DNA from: Macrotrachela quadricornifera
Taxonomy: Eukaryota; Rotifera; Eurotatoria; Philodinida; Philodinidae
DNA length: 64,000 nt
Direction: 5' to 3'
Assembly: GCA_022393335.1 (NCBI GenBank)
Contig: JAJEKB010001187.1
Location: 1 to 64,000 of the forward strand
The notes beneath the pieces were generated by a model. The model ran no database searches and had not been told where the DNA came from. It saw nothing but the letters and a program-made list of their open reading frames with translations. Positions within the stretch are counted from its first letter, which is position 1, and each line of letters begins with the position of its first letter. A program made the translations under genes and the position numbers. Positions 52,570 through 62,991 of this stretch are shown piece by piece.

Positions 52570-53294
52570 TTAATTTTGTCGTTTACGATAAAAATGTTCT
52601 GGTTGAATATTTTGATCTTTAATCATTTTTCTTACATTTTCTAAAATGACTTTACTTTTAATGGCTGGTGTAATATCATTTGGTATATTTTTCAATTGTG
52701 ATGTATACTTTTTTTGTGAAATATTTTCTTTACTTAAATCATAAGTTTCAACACATGATGGATGTTTAGAAGTTTTTTTATGTCGATTTGGAAAACTATT
52801 TGTCGTTGTTGACGATGACCAACTTGATGATGAATTAATATCAGTTTTATTTAAATGTTTTTCAGGAATATCATTAATAGTCATTGGTAATGGTGATGGA
52901 GTTTTTAAATGTTTAGATTTATGAAATAATTTTGAAAGAGATGATCGAGAATGAGTTGAATTATTTTCTTTACTTGTTTGTTGATCTGATAAATATGTTT
53001 TATCATTTGACTTTGTATTATTAGATTTATTATTAATTGTTAGTTTTGATATTCTATATAATAAAGTAATTAATCAATAAATCTGTTGATTTTTTTTAAA
53101 ATCACTTACGTATTATTATCTTGTTGATGGTTAATTGTGATTGGTGGTGGTGGTGTTATTCGAATGGTTTCAACATGTCGTATAGTTATTTTATTTATTT
53201 CTATTTCATGTTGTTTATCATGTATTGGAAATGATTTCGATTTTCTTTGTGATATACAACATATTGGTAAACATTTTCTGCATAATCGACACAT
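52570..53294 (-). CDS. Unknown cysteine-rich N-terminal, Ser/Lys-rich protein
   Basis: Two exons, 53294-53110 and 53053-52570, give 222 aa in frame. The N terminus is M-C-R-L-C-R-K-C-L-P-I-C-C, six cysteines in thirteen residues, suggesting palmitoylation and membrane attachment. The rest is hydrophilic and low complexity (Asn, Ser, Lys, Pro runs: P-P-P-P at about 52-55). No domain recognised. The C-terminal ~60 residues are less biased and could be the conserved part. A TTG lies directly before the ATG; I use the ATG. It shares strand with the secreted protein gene ~190 bp upstream. Function unknown. Confidence 0.5.
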
Positions 53295-53487
53295 CAATAT
53301 TATATTGAATAGTCGAGAAATAGAAAAAGAGTTTATGTTATTTCTTTTTCTTTTGTTTTACTTTAGATAAAAATGATGTAAGACAACTGACGAAAGAATT
53401 TATAAGCTTACGAACGAAGACATCAAAAATGAGCAAAAAAAGAATGTTATTGACATTAGATACTAATTTATTGACTTCGTTTTTTCT

Positions 53488-54081
53488 CTAAAAGGGACAT
53501 TTAATGTCTGGAAAATTTTGTTGTATAGTTTTTGTTAAAAATTGATAAGTGATTGTTGTTTTATCAGGTACACCAGAGATACTTGCTGTTGCAATAAAAT
53601 CTGCTGGACGTTTTAAATCAGAATTTGATGCATGTAATGTCATTGAAATCTCACCAGCAATTGGTGTATCAATCCGAACTAATGAACATTGACTATCCCA
53701 TCTTACGATTTCGGTATTTAACCAACTAGTACAATTCATTGTTTCTGAAAAAATATTAATACATTCATGCGTATCTGGATCAATTAATGCTTGTGGATAG
53801 GAACTATTTTTATAAGATACTCCATAAAATATTGCATTTAATCCACCTGTATATGATTGCCAATTACGATAACCTATAATTGTTTGCATATTTTCATCTG
53901 TCACTGGTTGTATAGTATAGATTCCAGAAACGGGTAACGTATCGAAAAATCCATTAAAAGTGTAATTAAATGTAGTACCAATTGATGGTAACATATGTTG
54001 AGGAAAAAATAGGAAAGGATCTCCATTTATTTTACTGATAATTACAAAAAAAAGGGACAAAGTAATGAGAAAATTTTTCAT
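53488..54081 (-). CDS. Small secreted protein, family unknown
   Basis: Single exon, 197 aa from the internal ATG at 54081. An upstream in-frame ATG at 54099 adds six residues, M-K-I-N-R-I, but the second start gives the better signal peptide (basic K followed by a hydrophobic FLITLSLFFVII core). The mature part has four cysteines in the C-terminal half, possible N-glycosylation sites (NYT, NSS, NCT) and an ordered, non-repetitive composition rich in beta-forming residues. No known domain was recognised. Likely extracellular or vesicular. Confidence 0.65.
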   Translation of the reverse strand: MKNFLITLSLFFVIISKINGDPFLFFPQHMLPSIGTTFNYTFNGFFDTLPVSGIYTIQPVTDENMQTIIGYRNWQSYTGGLNAIFYGVSYKNSSYPQALIDPDTHECINIFSETMNCTSWLNTEIVRWDSQCSLVRIDTPIAGEISMTLHASNSDLKRPADFIATASISGVPDKTTITYQFLTKTIQQNFPDIKCPF

Positions 54082-54506
54082 GATTCTATTTATTTTCAAA
54101 TAAATATATAATACTTTTCGAATTTATTTTTATATTTAACTAAAATTTCTCAGCTGTTTTTTTTCTCAACATTGTAATATTAATAACGCAAAAAAGTTAA
54201 TCCTCGATTGACGAAAATAATATTGAAGAAGCAAATCAATAAGAGACAATTTCTTTATCTAAAAAATAACAATAAAAAAGAGCTTTACATTTATTTTCAA
54301 TATGTAAACCTTGTGCAAATAAATTTAATATGGTTGAAATAAGTAAGCCAAACACGTCAGTTGACAAAAAATATTCACATTCGTTTTATATCGAAATTGT
54401 AAACCAATTAAATTGCAAATCTTTGTTTTACCATCATCCATCACTTTTTTTGCTTTCTTTAGTGAATAGTAGAGGCGTAGCATACTCTACTTAATTGAGC
54501 AATCAT

Positions 54507-54516
54507 NNNNNNNNNN
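54507..54516. other. Assembly gap (10 N)
   Basis: Ten consecutive N directly before a T tract. The true distance across this point is unknown; ten may be a placeholder length. Confidence 0.98.
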
Positions 54517-56844
54517 TTTTTTTTCTAAAAATTAAAAAATAATCATCACTCTGTGATGAAATCAAACCAACGCACCATAACAAACTATGATATAACACTC
54601 GAATACTGTGAATAATGGGATGGTAATTTTTACAGTGGTAGCTTGAACTAAGAGTTAAACCCATAGTCAGTCGATTGCAAGCTAAATATAACACCTGCTG
54701 AACTATACATCACTCGATAATGATATTCTGGTTATCAATCACATAAATTAATCTTTGTACACGGTTTGTTATATTTAAGAATTGGGTGTTTAATCATCTT
54801 CACTTTATAAAATAAATATAAATAGAAAATTTCTGCATAATATATCACGATAAAGCTATTCTTGGTATTTTTAACACAGAGATACTAGGATGAAAACTAT
54901 TGCTATTCAAAAAAGTAAATCGATTTTGAGAAAAAGAAGAATTCTTTCTGTGATAGATAGATAGATAATAGACGATATTAATATCTTAATTATACTTCTT
55001 TTCATTAATAATAGTATGAGAATATGTGATCTGGCTATCGAAAATGAAGACACTGTATGGAAAAGTTGTTATAGTGCAATCTCTGCAGAATTAAAATGTG
55101 AAATAAGATATACCTATTGTTGCTGACTCCCTAACAAGTTGTCTTTGCTATGCATATCTAAGTATACTTTAGAATTATGTCTTACTTTTGAGCATAAAAT
55201 TTTAACAACAAAATACTCTATCGATATTTCAACTAGGTCTGAGATAAATATGACGTCTGATAGTACCTTGAAATTACCTGTGATGGCATGTGATAGTCTC
55301 GAATTAGCGTTTTTCACACTTTGTAATGGCTCCTAGAGCTTGTTTGTACCGGTCTGCACAATGAGTAATTATTGCCAGTGCTAGAATTAAAAAGGGACGA
55401 GTGTAAGGCAAATATCTCGAGATTGACAATATTTAACGATCTGCGGTTTTTACTAAATGAAAGAGAAGAAGCCGGAACGTCTTTCTCTGCAATAATGTAT
55501 GCGACAAAGCCCTTTTAAAAGTAATCATCTTCAAAAAACAAGAGAAAGAGTGTGTGAAAGTGACCTACTATCTAGATAAAATTTTGATTTTGATCTTCGA
55601 CTTAGGTAGAGGAACTTGAGTTCTATATTTCAAGATACAATAAGCCTTCTGATCTTTCATTATATTTTCCACAAGAAGTTAAGCTATTATGATGAGAAAT
55701 GCGAAAAATGAGTAAAAAGTCATATAAATCCCCTATTATTTGTGCATATAAAGAGATGATTTCATTTGTTCAACGTTAGAATGTAATACAACAGAAATTT
55801 GCACTATATTTTCAACTATACATTGCATGCCACTCTATCTGAATCAAAGATCAAAATTAAATTTCATGTGGATAGCAGGTCATTTTCATATCTTCTTTTT
55901 CTTATTTTTTGAAGATGATTACTTTTTACAGGATTTAATCTTACAGATTATTGGAGAAAAAGACGTTCTGACTTTTTCTCTGGTAATTGGTAAAAACCGC
56001 AAGACGCTAGTGATTGTCAAACTCGAAACATTCATCTTACACTCATTCCTTTTTTTAATTCTCCGTTAAAAGTCTTCAATATCCTCTTTTAGATTGTATT
56101 TCATAAAATTGTAAAAGAAAAATCTTGTCTACGCATATTCGGCTTACTCCAATGTACCAAATTTTTAAAACATTCGTTAAAAATAAAATCAAAGATTTAT
56201 ATTAAAAAATTGTTTAGTGCTTATTGTCTTTATCTCAAAAATATATGCATTGATTTTTTTATATCGCAAAAAACAAAAAATTATTCATTTTAATTTTCGA
56301 AATTAGACAAACTTTTTTTATTTATTTATATTCATTTTAGGAAGGTAACTTCTATGTATGATCATTTTTTCATTATTTACTATGAAAGAATATGGAAGCA
56401 AACTAGCATTCTAGTTCTTAAAAATTTGATTCCTAAGTTGAGAGAATATAAAAATTTGAAAAACTACCTTAACTTTTAGCTCGTTACCTTAGAAATTCTA
56501 TCATACTGATCAAAGTATTAAACTAATTTCGTCAATCATTTTCTGTTTATTTCGAACTTAACTATTAATTGGTGTATTCATATAGAGTTCGTTATCTTCA
56601 TGCATGTTTTATGCTTTGATGCCATGATTATCGGTTTTTTCCTTTCGTTCTTTTCTTCTCTTTCCTTGCATATGTGATATATGTTCGAATTTTCCATTCT
56701 TGTTCATCAGATATGTTGAATTCTTTCCCTGTTAACAACTATTCTACTCTCTTTCTTATGCGTAGGATTCACTAGGATTTATCTCATCGTTCTAGCTGGA
56801 TCACTTCGTGGGCAATTCCTCAACATAGAAAGTCTACTATCGTA
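54517..56844. other. Gene-poor stretch left of the mariner element
   Basis: Contains the tRNA-like patch and a short GATA-type microsatellite (about 54953-54972). Several 60-80 codon ORFs overlap on opposite strands without domains. No gene called. Confidence 0.4.
54640..54715 (-). repeat. tRNA-like patch with A-box and B-box words (possible SINE or tRNA relic)
   Basis: Reading the minus strand, TAGTTCAGCAGG (54705-54694) resembles a pol III A box and GGGTTTAACTC (54662-54652) a B box, spaced as in a tRNA. The stems pair poorly and the anticodon arm cannot be drawn well, so this is not a working tRNA. A tRNA-derived SINE head or coincidence are both possible. Confidence 0.3.
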
Positions 56845-57937
56845 CTGGGTTGGTAAGAAGCTTTTTCCATTTTTTTCGGAAATTTTCTATTTTTTTTTTA
56901 ACTAAAAGAAAAGAACTAGCTTTCAACAATGTATGCTCCATCACTATCTATGACTTGTTGCTAACGCTACGGTAGGAAAAGAATTCCGCGTTCGTGAAAG
57001 TCCTGGAATTTTGGCCAAAGAAGTTTTGGAGATCTATTTTTACGTCGTTTTCGTCGTCGAATTTTTTCTCGCGTAAATAACTAGACAGAGAACGAAAGAA
57101 ATAGTAGTATGCAGGAGCCAAATTTGGGAAATAAGGCGGATGTGAAACGGTAATCTATCCGAGCTCCAATAATTTTTGGCGTGTCTACTTTGAAAAATGA
57201 GGTCTCGTGTTGTTATGTAACAAGTAAATTCGGTCCTTTGAGGGTAATTTCTGCACCTGTTTGATCAGCTTTTACCCTCAATACGTCTGCGCGTGCAGTT
57301 AATGTACACTGTCCACTTCTCATCACCAGTAATAAGATTGTGGAGCCATTCGTAGTTGCGATGAGATGTCATTAATTCCATACAAACGTCAACCATGTGT
57401 TGCTGATGATGCGGTGACGACTCATATGGTATTCAAATTTTGTATTTTCACGTTTTGTCTACTTCGTACAGATGTGTTTTCACTGTCATATGAGAGCACC
57501 CAAGTTACTCTGCTAAACACCGTATAGTCAACTGAGGATCTTCTTCATTAAGCTCCATCAAGACTTCCATATCCACTTATAGTGATCTTTCGGTGTAAGT
57601 TAAATTGTCGAGTTTGAAGTTACCATTCTTGAACCGATGGAACCAATGTTAAGCTGCACGAATGGAGGGTACATCCTTGCCCATCGTGCCACACATGTTG
57701 CTTGTTGATTTCGTTGCTTTGCGATCCAAGCGGAATTCATGAAGAAGAAGCACTCGGAGCTCTCAACGAGATATCATCATTTCCAATTCGGGATCAACAT
57801 CCATGTCTACAGTTTTATTGTTATTCAAAAGATATTCATACTTTCTATATATATCTTTGGTATGGAAATTTCTAGAACTTTCTCGACCGTTCTAGGGAAT
57901 TTTTGAAAAAAACGCGAAAAATTTCTTACCAACCCAA
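56845..57937 (-). mobile_element. Decayed mariner element with TIRs and TA target duplication
   Basis: The left end CTGGGTTGGTAAGAA (from 56845) and right end, inverse of TTGGGTTGGTAAGAA (to 57937), are mariner-type terminal repeats. Each is flanked by TA (56843-56844 and 57938-57939), the target of Tc1/mariner. The length of 1093 bp is about 0.2 kb less than a complete mariner, matching a deletion in the transposase. The transposase lies on the minus strand. Confidence 0.9.
56925..57810 (-). pseudogene. mariner transposase pseudogene
   Basis: Fragments in shifting minus-strand frames follow the mariner order. First the N-terminal HTH part (RVLLLHEFRLDRKATKST, HWFHRFKNGNFKLDNL), then an E-D-P-Q-L-T-I-R-C-L-A-E block. 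Next comes TGDEKWT with the first catalytic Asp, then a jump from a Q-T-G word to L-H-N-N-T-R-P-H (normally HDNARPH, second Asp changed to Asn). The third site reads P-N-L-A-P-A-Y-Y where S-P-D-L-A-P-S-D-Y is usual. About 45-50 residues are missing after the first Asp region. Several stops and frameshifts are present, so it is inactive. Confidence 0.88.
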
Positions 57938-58313
57938 TAGTTATTTTTGTTTTGTGTACTCGGAAAACTTTCTATGTAAAAAAGAAATAAAGCTCGAGGT
58001 TGATGAACCAACATAAATTTAGGCTAGCTCAATGGTGGAGAAGATCTTTCCGTATCGAGTAAGTCATTTCATGATCAGTTTCACGCTACATTTTGCAGTT
58101 TAGTGAAAATCGGATGCTATCCAGTTGAAAAAAAAATTGTTTCGACATCTTGGAAAACTTGATACGTTTGTTTCTATATTTTCCAAGACTTCATAGAGTA
58201 TTATGAGATTTAAACAATTTTTGACAATGTTTATGAATATTCTTGTGAATTTTCCTATTCATATAATGCACTCAAGTAGAGAATACTGTTGTATAAAATC
58301 GATTCGTTTGAAA
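57938..58313. other. Short spacer between mariner and truncated F-box gene
   Basis: No ORF that continues the F-box protein is seen here; the conserved downstream repeats of such proteins appear to be absent or decayed. Confidence 0.35.
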
Positions 58314-58556
58314 TCAAATAGAAGAAAATGAAAGACGGGAAATGTGATAAACATGTGATTTTTGAATAAAATGAAAGATTATCTGATATGGTTGGTAAGC
58401 ATCGATAATTTTATTGATCTTTGTACAAACATTACGGCATGAAAAAATAATTGTCGTAAGCGAAAGATTATCGAGAATTCGAAAAACCAATTCCACTGGT
58501 AATGTTTGAAGTGATGGAGTCATCTTCTGAGAAGTTGATGCGATTGCTTGTGACAT
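58314..58556 (-). pseudogene. Truncated F-box protein
   Basis: An 80-codon frame starts M-S-Q-A-I-A-S-T-S and carries a good F-box: L-P-V-E-L-V-F-R-I-L-D-N-L-S (about 19-32), then V-C-T-K-I-N-K-I-I. F-box proteins recruit targets to SCF ubiquitin ligases through a downstream recognition domain. Here the frame stops soon after the F-box, at residue 80, and no downstream domain is visible. Bdelloids have many F-box proteins of this general N-terminal type, but with several hundred further residues. The nearby mariner insertion is a possible cause or a coincidence. A short functional form cannot be excluded. Confidence 0.5.
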
Positions 58557-59528
58557 GAATATATTTTGCTTTAATGTATGTGTTTTAAGATAGTTTCTTA
58601 CCTTATAAATGTCCTCGTGCGTGTGTGTTATGTGTCATTGAATACCTTGTCAGAATCCAACTCCTTATCTATATAGGTAACTACCAAAATATGATGATAA
58701 CAACGCAGTAAGAAATGCTGATAGAAGTAATTAGATATTATCTTGAAAAGAGACAAACCAAAGTTTTCGAAAACAATGGAGCCTTAAGGTTCACTCCGCA
58801 CCGGAAAATTTATTTTTGCCTTCGAGCATCCAAACTTAATGAAACTTTCAGGGTAAATGAATCTTGGGTTGGGCACTTCGTGGTAAAATTTTTAGCTCGA
58901 AATATTATGCTTTTCAAGAGTTAGTTCCAGATTAAGGATCAAAATCAAGGTGTTCTTGCGTACCAGAATTCTCCGACATTTTAAACGTTAGTAAGTTTGG
59001 ATTGGTTTCAAAATGTAGCCAAGACTTAGGGCTGCAACCTAACATAGTCTGTTTTTTAAAGAAGCTTTTCAGCAGAGTATGAAGTCATGAGGGTGTATGT
59101 TCTCAAATATTTTTTTCTTGGCTGGGTCAAATCATAAAATCAAAAAATCTGGCTCTGTTCAGTTGTAGTGTCAGTCTTTATCTATGATTTAAAACAAACC
59201 TGAGCTTTCTGGCTTTTAAATTAGCGGAGAAATCTGGGATGCACGAAAACGTAAAGACAAAAATCCTCACTTTGAGAAAAACGCAAAATATTTTTTGAAA
59301 GTATATTTTATGACTTTTCATCTGATAAATATTTTTCTATCATTTTAAACTATAAAAGACACTTTGAACTCAATATGGCTGAAGATATTACGACAAAAAT
59401 TTATTAGCCGGTTTATGTGAATGAATCTAAAAACCAGATTTAGAAAGTGATATATGATGAATGAATAATGTGATAATAGTGTAACTAGTATTTTCAAAAA
59501 ATAAGATAATGATAATCGTATTAAATAA
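58557..59528. other. Intergenic stretch, no gene seen
   Basis: Short ORFs at 58715-58924 (+) and 59345-59572 (-) lack domains; the second overlaps the more plausible two-exon frame beginning at 59529. Confidence 0.35.
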
Positions 59529-59826
59529 TCAATCATCAGCATCTGCTTCATAGATATCGGTAATGTCATCATCCGATAGTTCTAATATAAAACCATTCAT
59601 TACCAATGTAATATCGTTCACAATGCAATCAAGGTTTTCGTCTTTTCGGGGATATTCAATATCACGATCACTTTTATCTCGCTGCGTGACAGAATCAAAG
59701 TCAAGATAACATGCTGTATAATAGAAAGAAATATATTTTACCGTTACAAATTGAATTATTCGAAAGACGTCGTTTCTCTTGAATAAAAGTTTTTAGAAAA
59801 AGCTTTGTACAATCATTAAAACCCAT
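59529..59826 (-). CDS. Possible small two-exon gene with acidic C terminus
   Basis: Exons 59826-59742 and 59713-59529 are linked by a 28 nt candidate intron (gtaaaa...tatacag) and join in frame to 89 aa. The N-terminal half is basic with two cysteines (M-G-F-N-D-C...F-I-Q-E-K-R-R-L). The C-terminal half is acidic, ending S-D-D-D-I-T-D-I-Y-E-A-D-A-D-D. The intron is shorter than any other here, so the splice may be wrong; exon 2 could instead be the last exon of a larger gene or a transposon-related ORF. Function unknown. Confidence 0.3.
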
Positions 59827-60550
59827 CGTACACAATATAAACTATAGTGCATTCAATAGCAGACGTGACGCTCTATCAGATACGCTATTTAGAAAAAAAT
59901 CGATAAATTTTGCCAAAATCACCTTTTTTTGAGTGGAGAGTGGGCCTTAACGAACAAATGTGATGAATAATTGTATATCAATATATATTGATAGTGATAT
60001 TCTTGGCGAGAAACACTTCGATTATCATCGAATTATAATTATTCTCTTTAAACACAGCGATTAACTTTCGTGGCACACAAAATTTGTTGTTTCTTTTTTC
60101 AATAATATAAATAAAATATTACAATATTATTTTGACCAAACGCGGAATAATAACTGCACAGTTGGCCAGTCTAAAAGATGATGCTAGAGGGTGTAACCAA
60201 TTGAAAAAACTATTCAGATATCTAAAACCATCCAATGGCTTCGAACGAGTTTTTTCTCTTTTTTGTGCTTAAACCGTTTCGTTTTTAAGTAATCGTTATG
60301 AGCATAGTCGTCTTCAATCGCGAAGTCCTATCTCGATTTGAATGATGCGTTTTTCTTTAACAAAACACATGATTCAAAATTTTTCTTTTTGATGAAAAGA
60401 TGCGGTAAAAGACGCTCTACAAAATAGCTTATTGATTGATCTCGCCAGCTCATATAAAAAGAAAGTTATAAGCTTAGAAAAATATCTCACAAAAAATAAA
60501 AATCAATCATGAGTTTTTTAGAACAGAGAAAATAGTGGACTAGTAAAGCA
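59827..60550. other. Spacer before the second DDE_1 relic
   Basis: No gene recognised. It may contain eroded N-terminal sequence of the transposon, but I could not trace it. Confidence 0.35.
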
Positions 60551-61096
60551 TGAACATTTTTTCAAACCTTCGAATGTGGTCGTTACTTGCACCAGTTCCG
60601 GAAAACTCACGTTGTCCTTGGTTGAATGTTGGCGTGATCAAGTGCTCCTTCCATCACTGGAAATACAAAAAAAGTTTCTACTTATCTCTGATTGTTGGGG
60701 AGGACAGATGGATGGGAAAAGGTTATAAAGTCACATCTCAGAATGTACAAGACTTCAAATATCGAAAAAACTACAGGTCAAATTCAACCATTGAATGGCT
60801 TTTTTAGTTATCAGATGAAAATGGTTCCTCGTCGAATCTACGATCGTGTAATGCTTGATGAACTTGACATCAACATGAACGAATGCAATAATATCATCCG
60901 TCTCTCGTCTTTAAATCACAATCAACTATCAACTGAAACTTTTCATCGGATGATTCAATATGCTTGGTACGCTAGTGGTTATACGGACATGTATCCAAGT
61001 CCTTTCAAAACAGTGGCCGAGGTGTCTTTCTTATTAGACGTTGCCATGTGTGCTGCCCCATCCTGTGATGCGATACCTTTTATTTACTGCAGCTGA
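60551..61096 (+). pseudogene. Decayed DDE_1 (Tc5/pogo-like) transposase, copy 2 (C-terminal half)
   Basis: Plus-strand fragments correspond to the C-terminal half of the same transposase family as at 39709-41013. One frame reads F-K-P-S-N-V-V-V-T-C, S-G-K-L-T-L, L-V-E-C-W-R-D-Q-V-L-L-P-S and S-D-C-W-G-G-Q-M-D-G-K, then stops. After a frameshift near 60765, T-T-G-Q-I-Q-P-L-N-G-F-F, YDRVMLDELDINM and N-H-N-Q-L-S follow, and the frame ends P-F-I-Y-C-S-stop. The N-terminal DNA-binding part is not visible. Copies 1 and 2 differ in many residues and are on opposite strands, so they are independent old insertions. Confidence 0.8.
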
Positions 61097-62991
61097 TACC
61101 ATAAACCACTCTGTTTTACTCATTTTTTCTTGGCCTACCACTTTCACTAATTTTCTCTCGAAAAACCATTGTTGTTTAGAACGGCATCAGAAATTAAATG
61201 CGAATTTGATATGCATTTTGAGCTCATAAATAAAGAGTAGAATCAAAATAAATAGACCTTACTGCAGTGCTAACTCAGACGAATTCGAACAAGTAGTGCA
61301 TAAAAAAGAAAAGAAAGTTTTAACTATTAATATTTCACTATTTTCAAAACAAACAGTAGTACATTGTTTCATTCTCGTTTCGTCATACTATGTTGTAAAA
61401 AAACAATATCTTTGGAAGAAAGGCTTTAGGGTCCATAACCTTTTGATCTTTTTCATACCTCATCAAGTTCTACTTCTGACTACAAAATGCGGCTCAAACT
61501 CTTTAAACACCTCAGATCGTTTCCTCGAAAGTTTTTTCAAAAAAAGAGAAAAAAATATTAACTCTTCCATACAATGTTATCTAACCAAAATCTCGTTTAC
61601 CAAATTTTAAGTGAACAAATTGAAACTGCAATAATGTCAATTCACATAGAAACATGGTGCTTTCTTTGCACATCGTCAACAATATCACACTTCAACGATA
61701 CACCAATCCAAACAAAATCTCCTGCATACAGCAACAGCAACCGCACGATAAAATCTACTAGAAAACAATACCATCTCTCATGTCACTAGAATTCCATCAA
61801 CCAGTTCACCAATAATACTAAGAACGCACGAATAACAGCAACGACAGAAAAGGAAACCATTGGAACAAAAGAGTATGAAACAATATCAGTAAATAATTAA
61901 AACTCATTCCATAATATGCACCACTATTGACACTGAATTGACCTAACTTTCATAAATATTTGAATAAGCAAAAATATACATTTGACTGTATAAATTAATC
62001 GCTTTAATGTAATCTAATTGTCATCGATTTATTGTAAATTATAATATAGGATAGTTCAGTCACTTTGTGGTCAGTTTTTTTGTATCCTCGTTATTACGTT
62101 TTTCTGCTGTTTTCTTGTTCACATTTAACTCAATATTCATTGTGTAGTGTATGTATCTATAGTCTATAGGTTGATATTAGATGTTTTTCCTCCTTTTTCT
62201 AATTATTTATTATTGCTGATTGTTTATTATCCTCATTATTCTCTAATACTTCCATTGAGAGCACTGATGTCTCAGTGTAGATCCCTCCGTCATATGACCA
62301 TCTTTAAAATTAAACATTTTATGACATCATGATAAATTGTTTCGCATTCATAATGAGCTATTATTTTTTTAGAAAAGGATCACCGAATTCATCGGATGAG
62401 CACTACTTGTGCTATATAATGTATATGAAAGATTGTGCATTGACGCATTTGATGAGATTTTTGAGTCAACATTTTATCTTTTCATTTGCTTTGAAAATTG
62501 CACTTTTTGTAATCAGAATCGCAAACATATTAGATTAGATATGAAAAGCAAATATTTTAGGTGAACTTATCGAACTTTGCTTGATAGAACATTAAATTAC
62601 ACCCATAGTATTATATCATAGTAAAATTTCAATAGAGAACTGTTTAAAAAGATTATTAATACGAAAAGAAAAAAACCAAAATGATTTATTTATTTTATAA
62701 AAAAAAAAGACAGAACAAACAGAAAAGAAAAACTAACCACAAGAATACAGCTAATATCTATAATAAAATAACAATAGTCTCTCAATGAAATCCAACATAA
62801 ATATATAACCGAAAGACAATATTGTTTTTAATTGATCTCGTTTGTTTATTGTATACCATTGCAATGAAAAAGAAATATAAGTACTTACTTGTTTGAATGC
62901 TAAGATAAAAAACTAGGTTTTAATTTTAATTCAATCGGTGGTGATTTTTTTTCTGTTTCTAAAAAAATAAAAAAAATTTAAATCGATTTAT
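61097..62991. other. 1.9 kb intergenic stretch, no gene seen
   Basis: AT-rich. Short ORFs (for example 61296-61610) show no domain or splice context. The right end should include the 3' UTR of the ZC3H3-like gene. Confidence 0.4.

Noticed and set aside
61296..62538. Series of 60-104 codon plus-strand ORFs
   Set aside because: No domain, no shared frame, no splice sites that join them.
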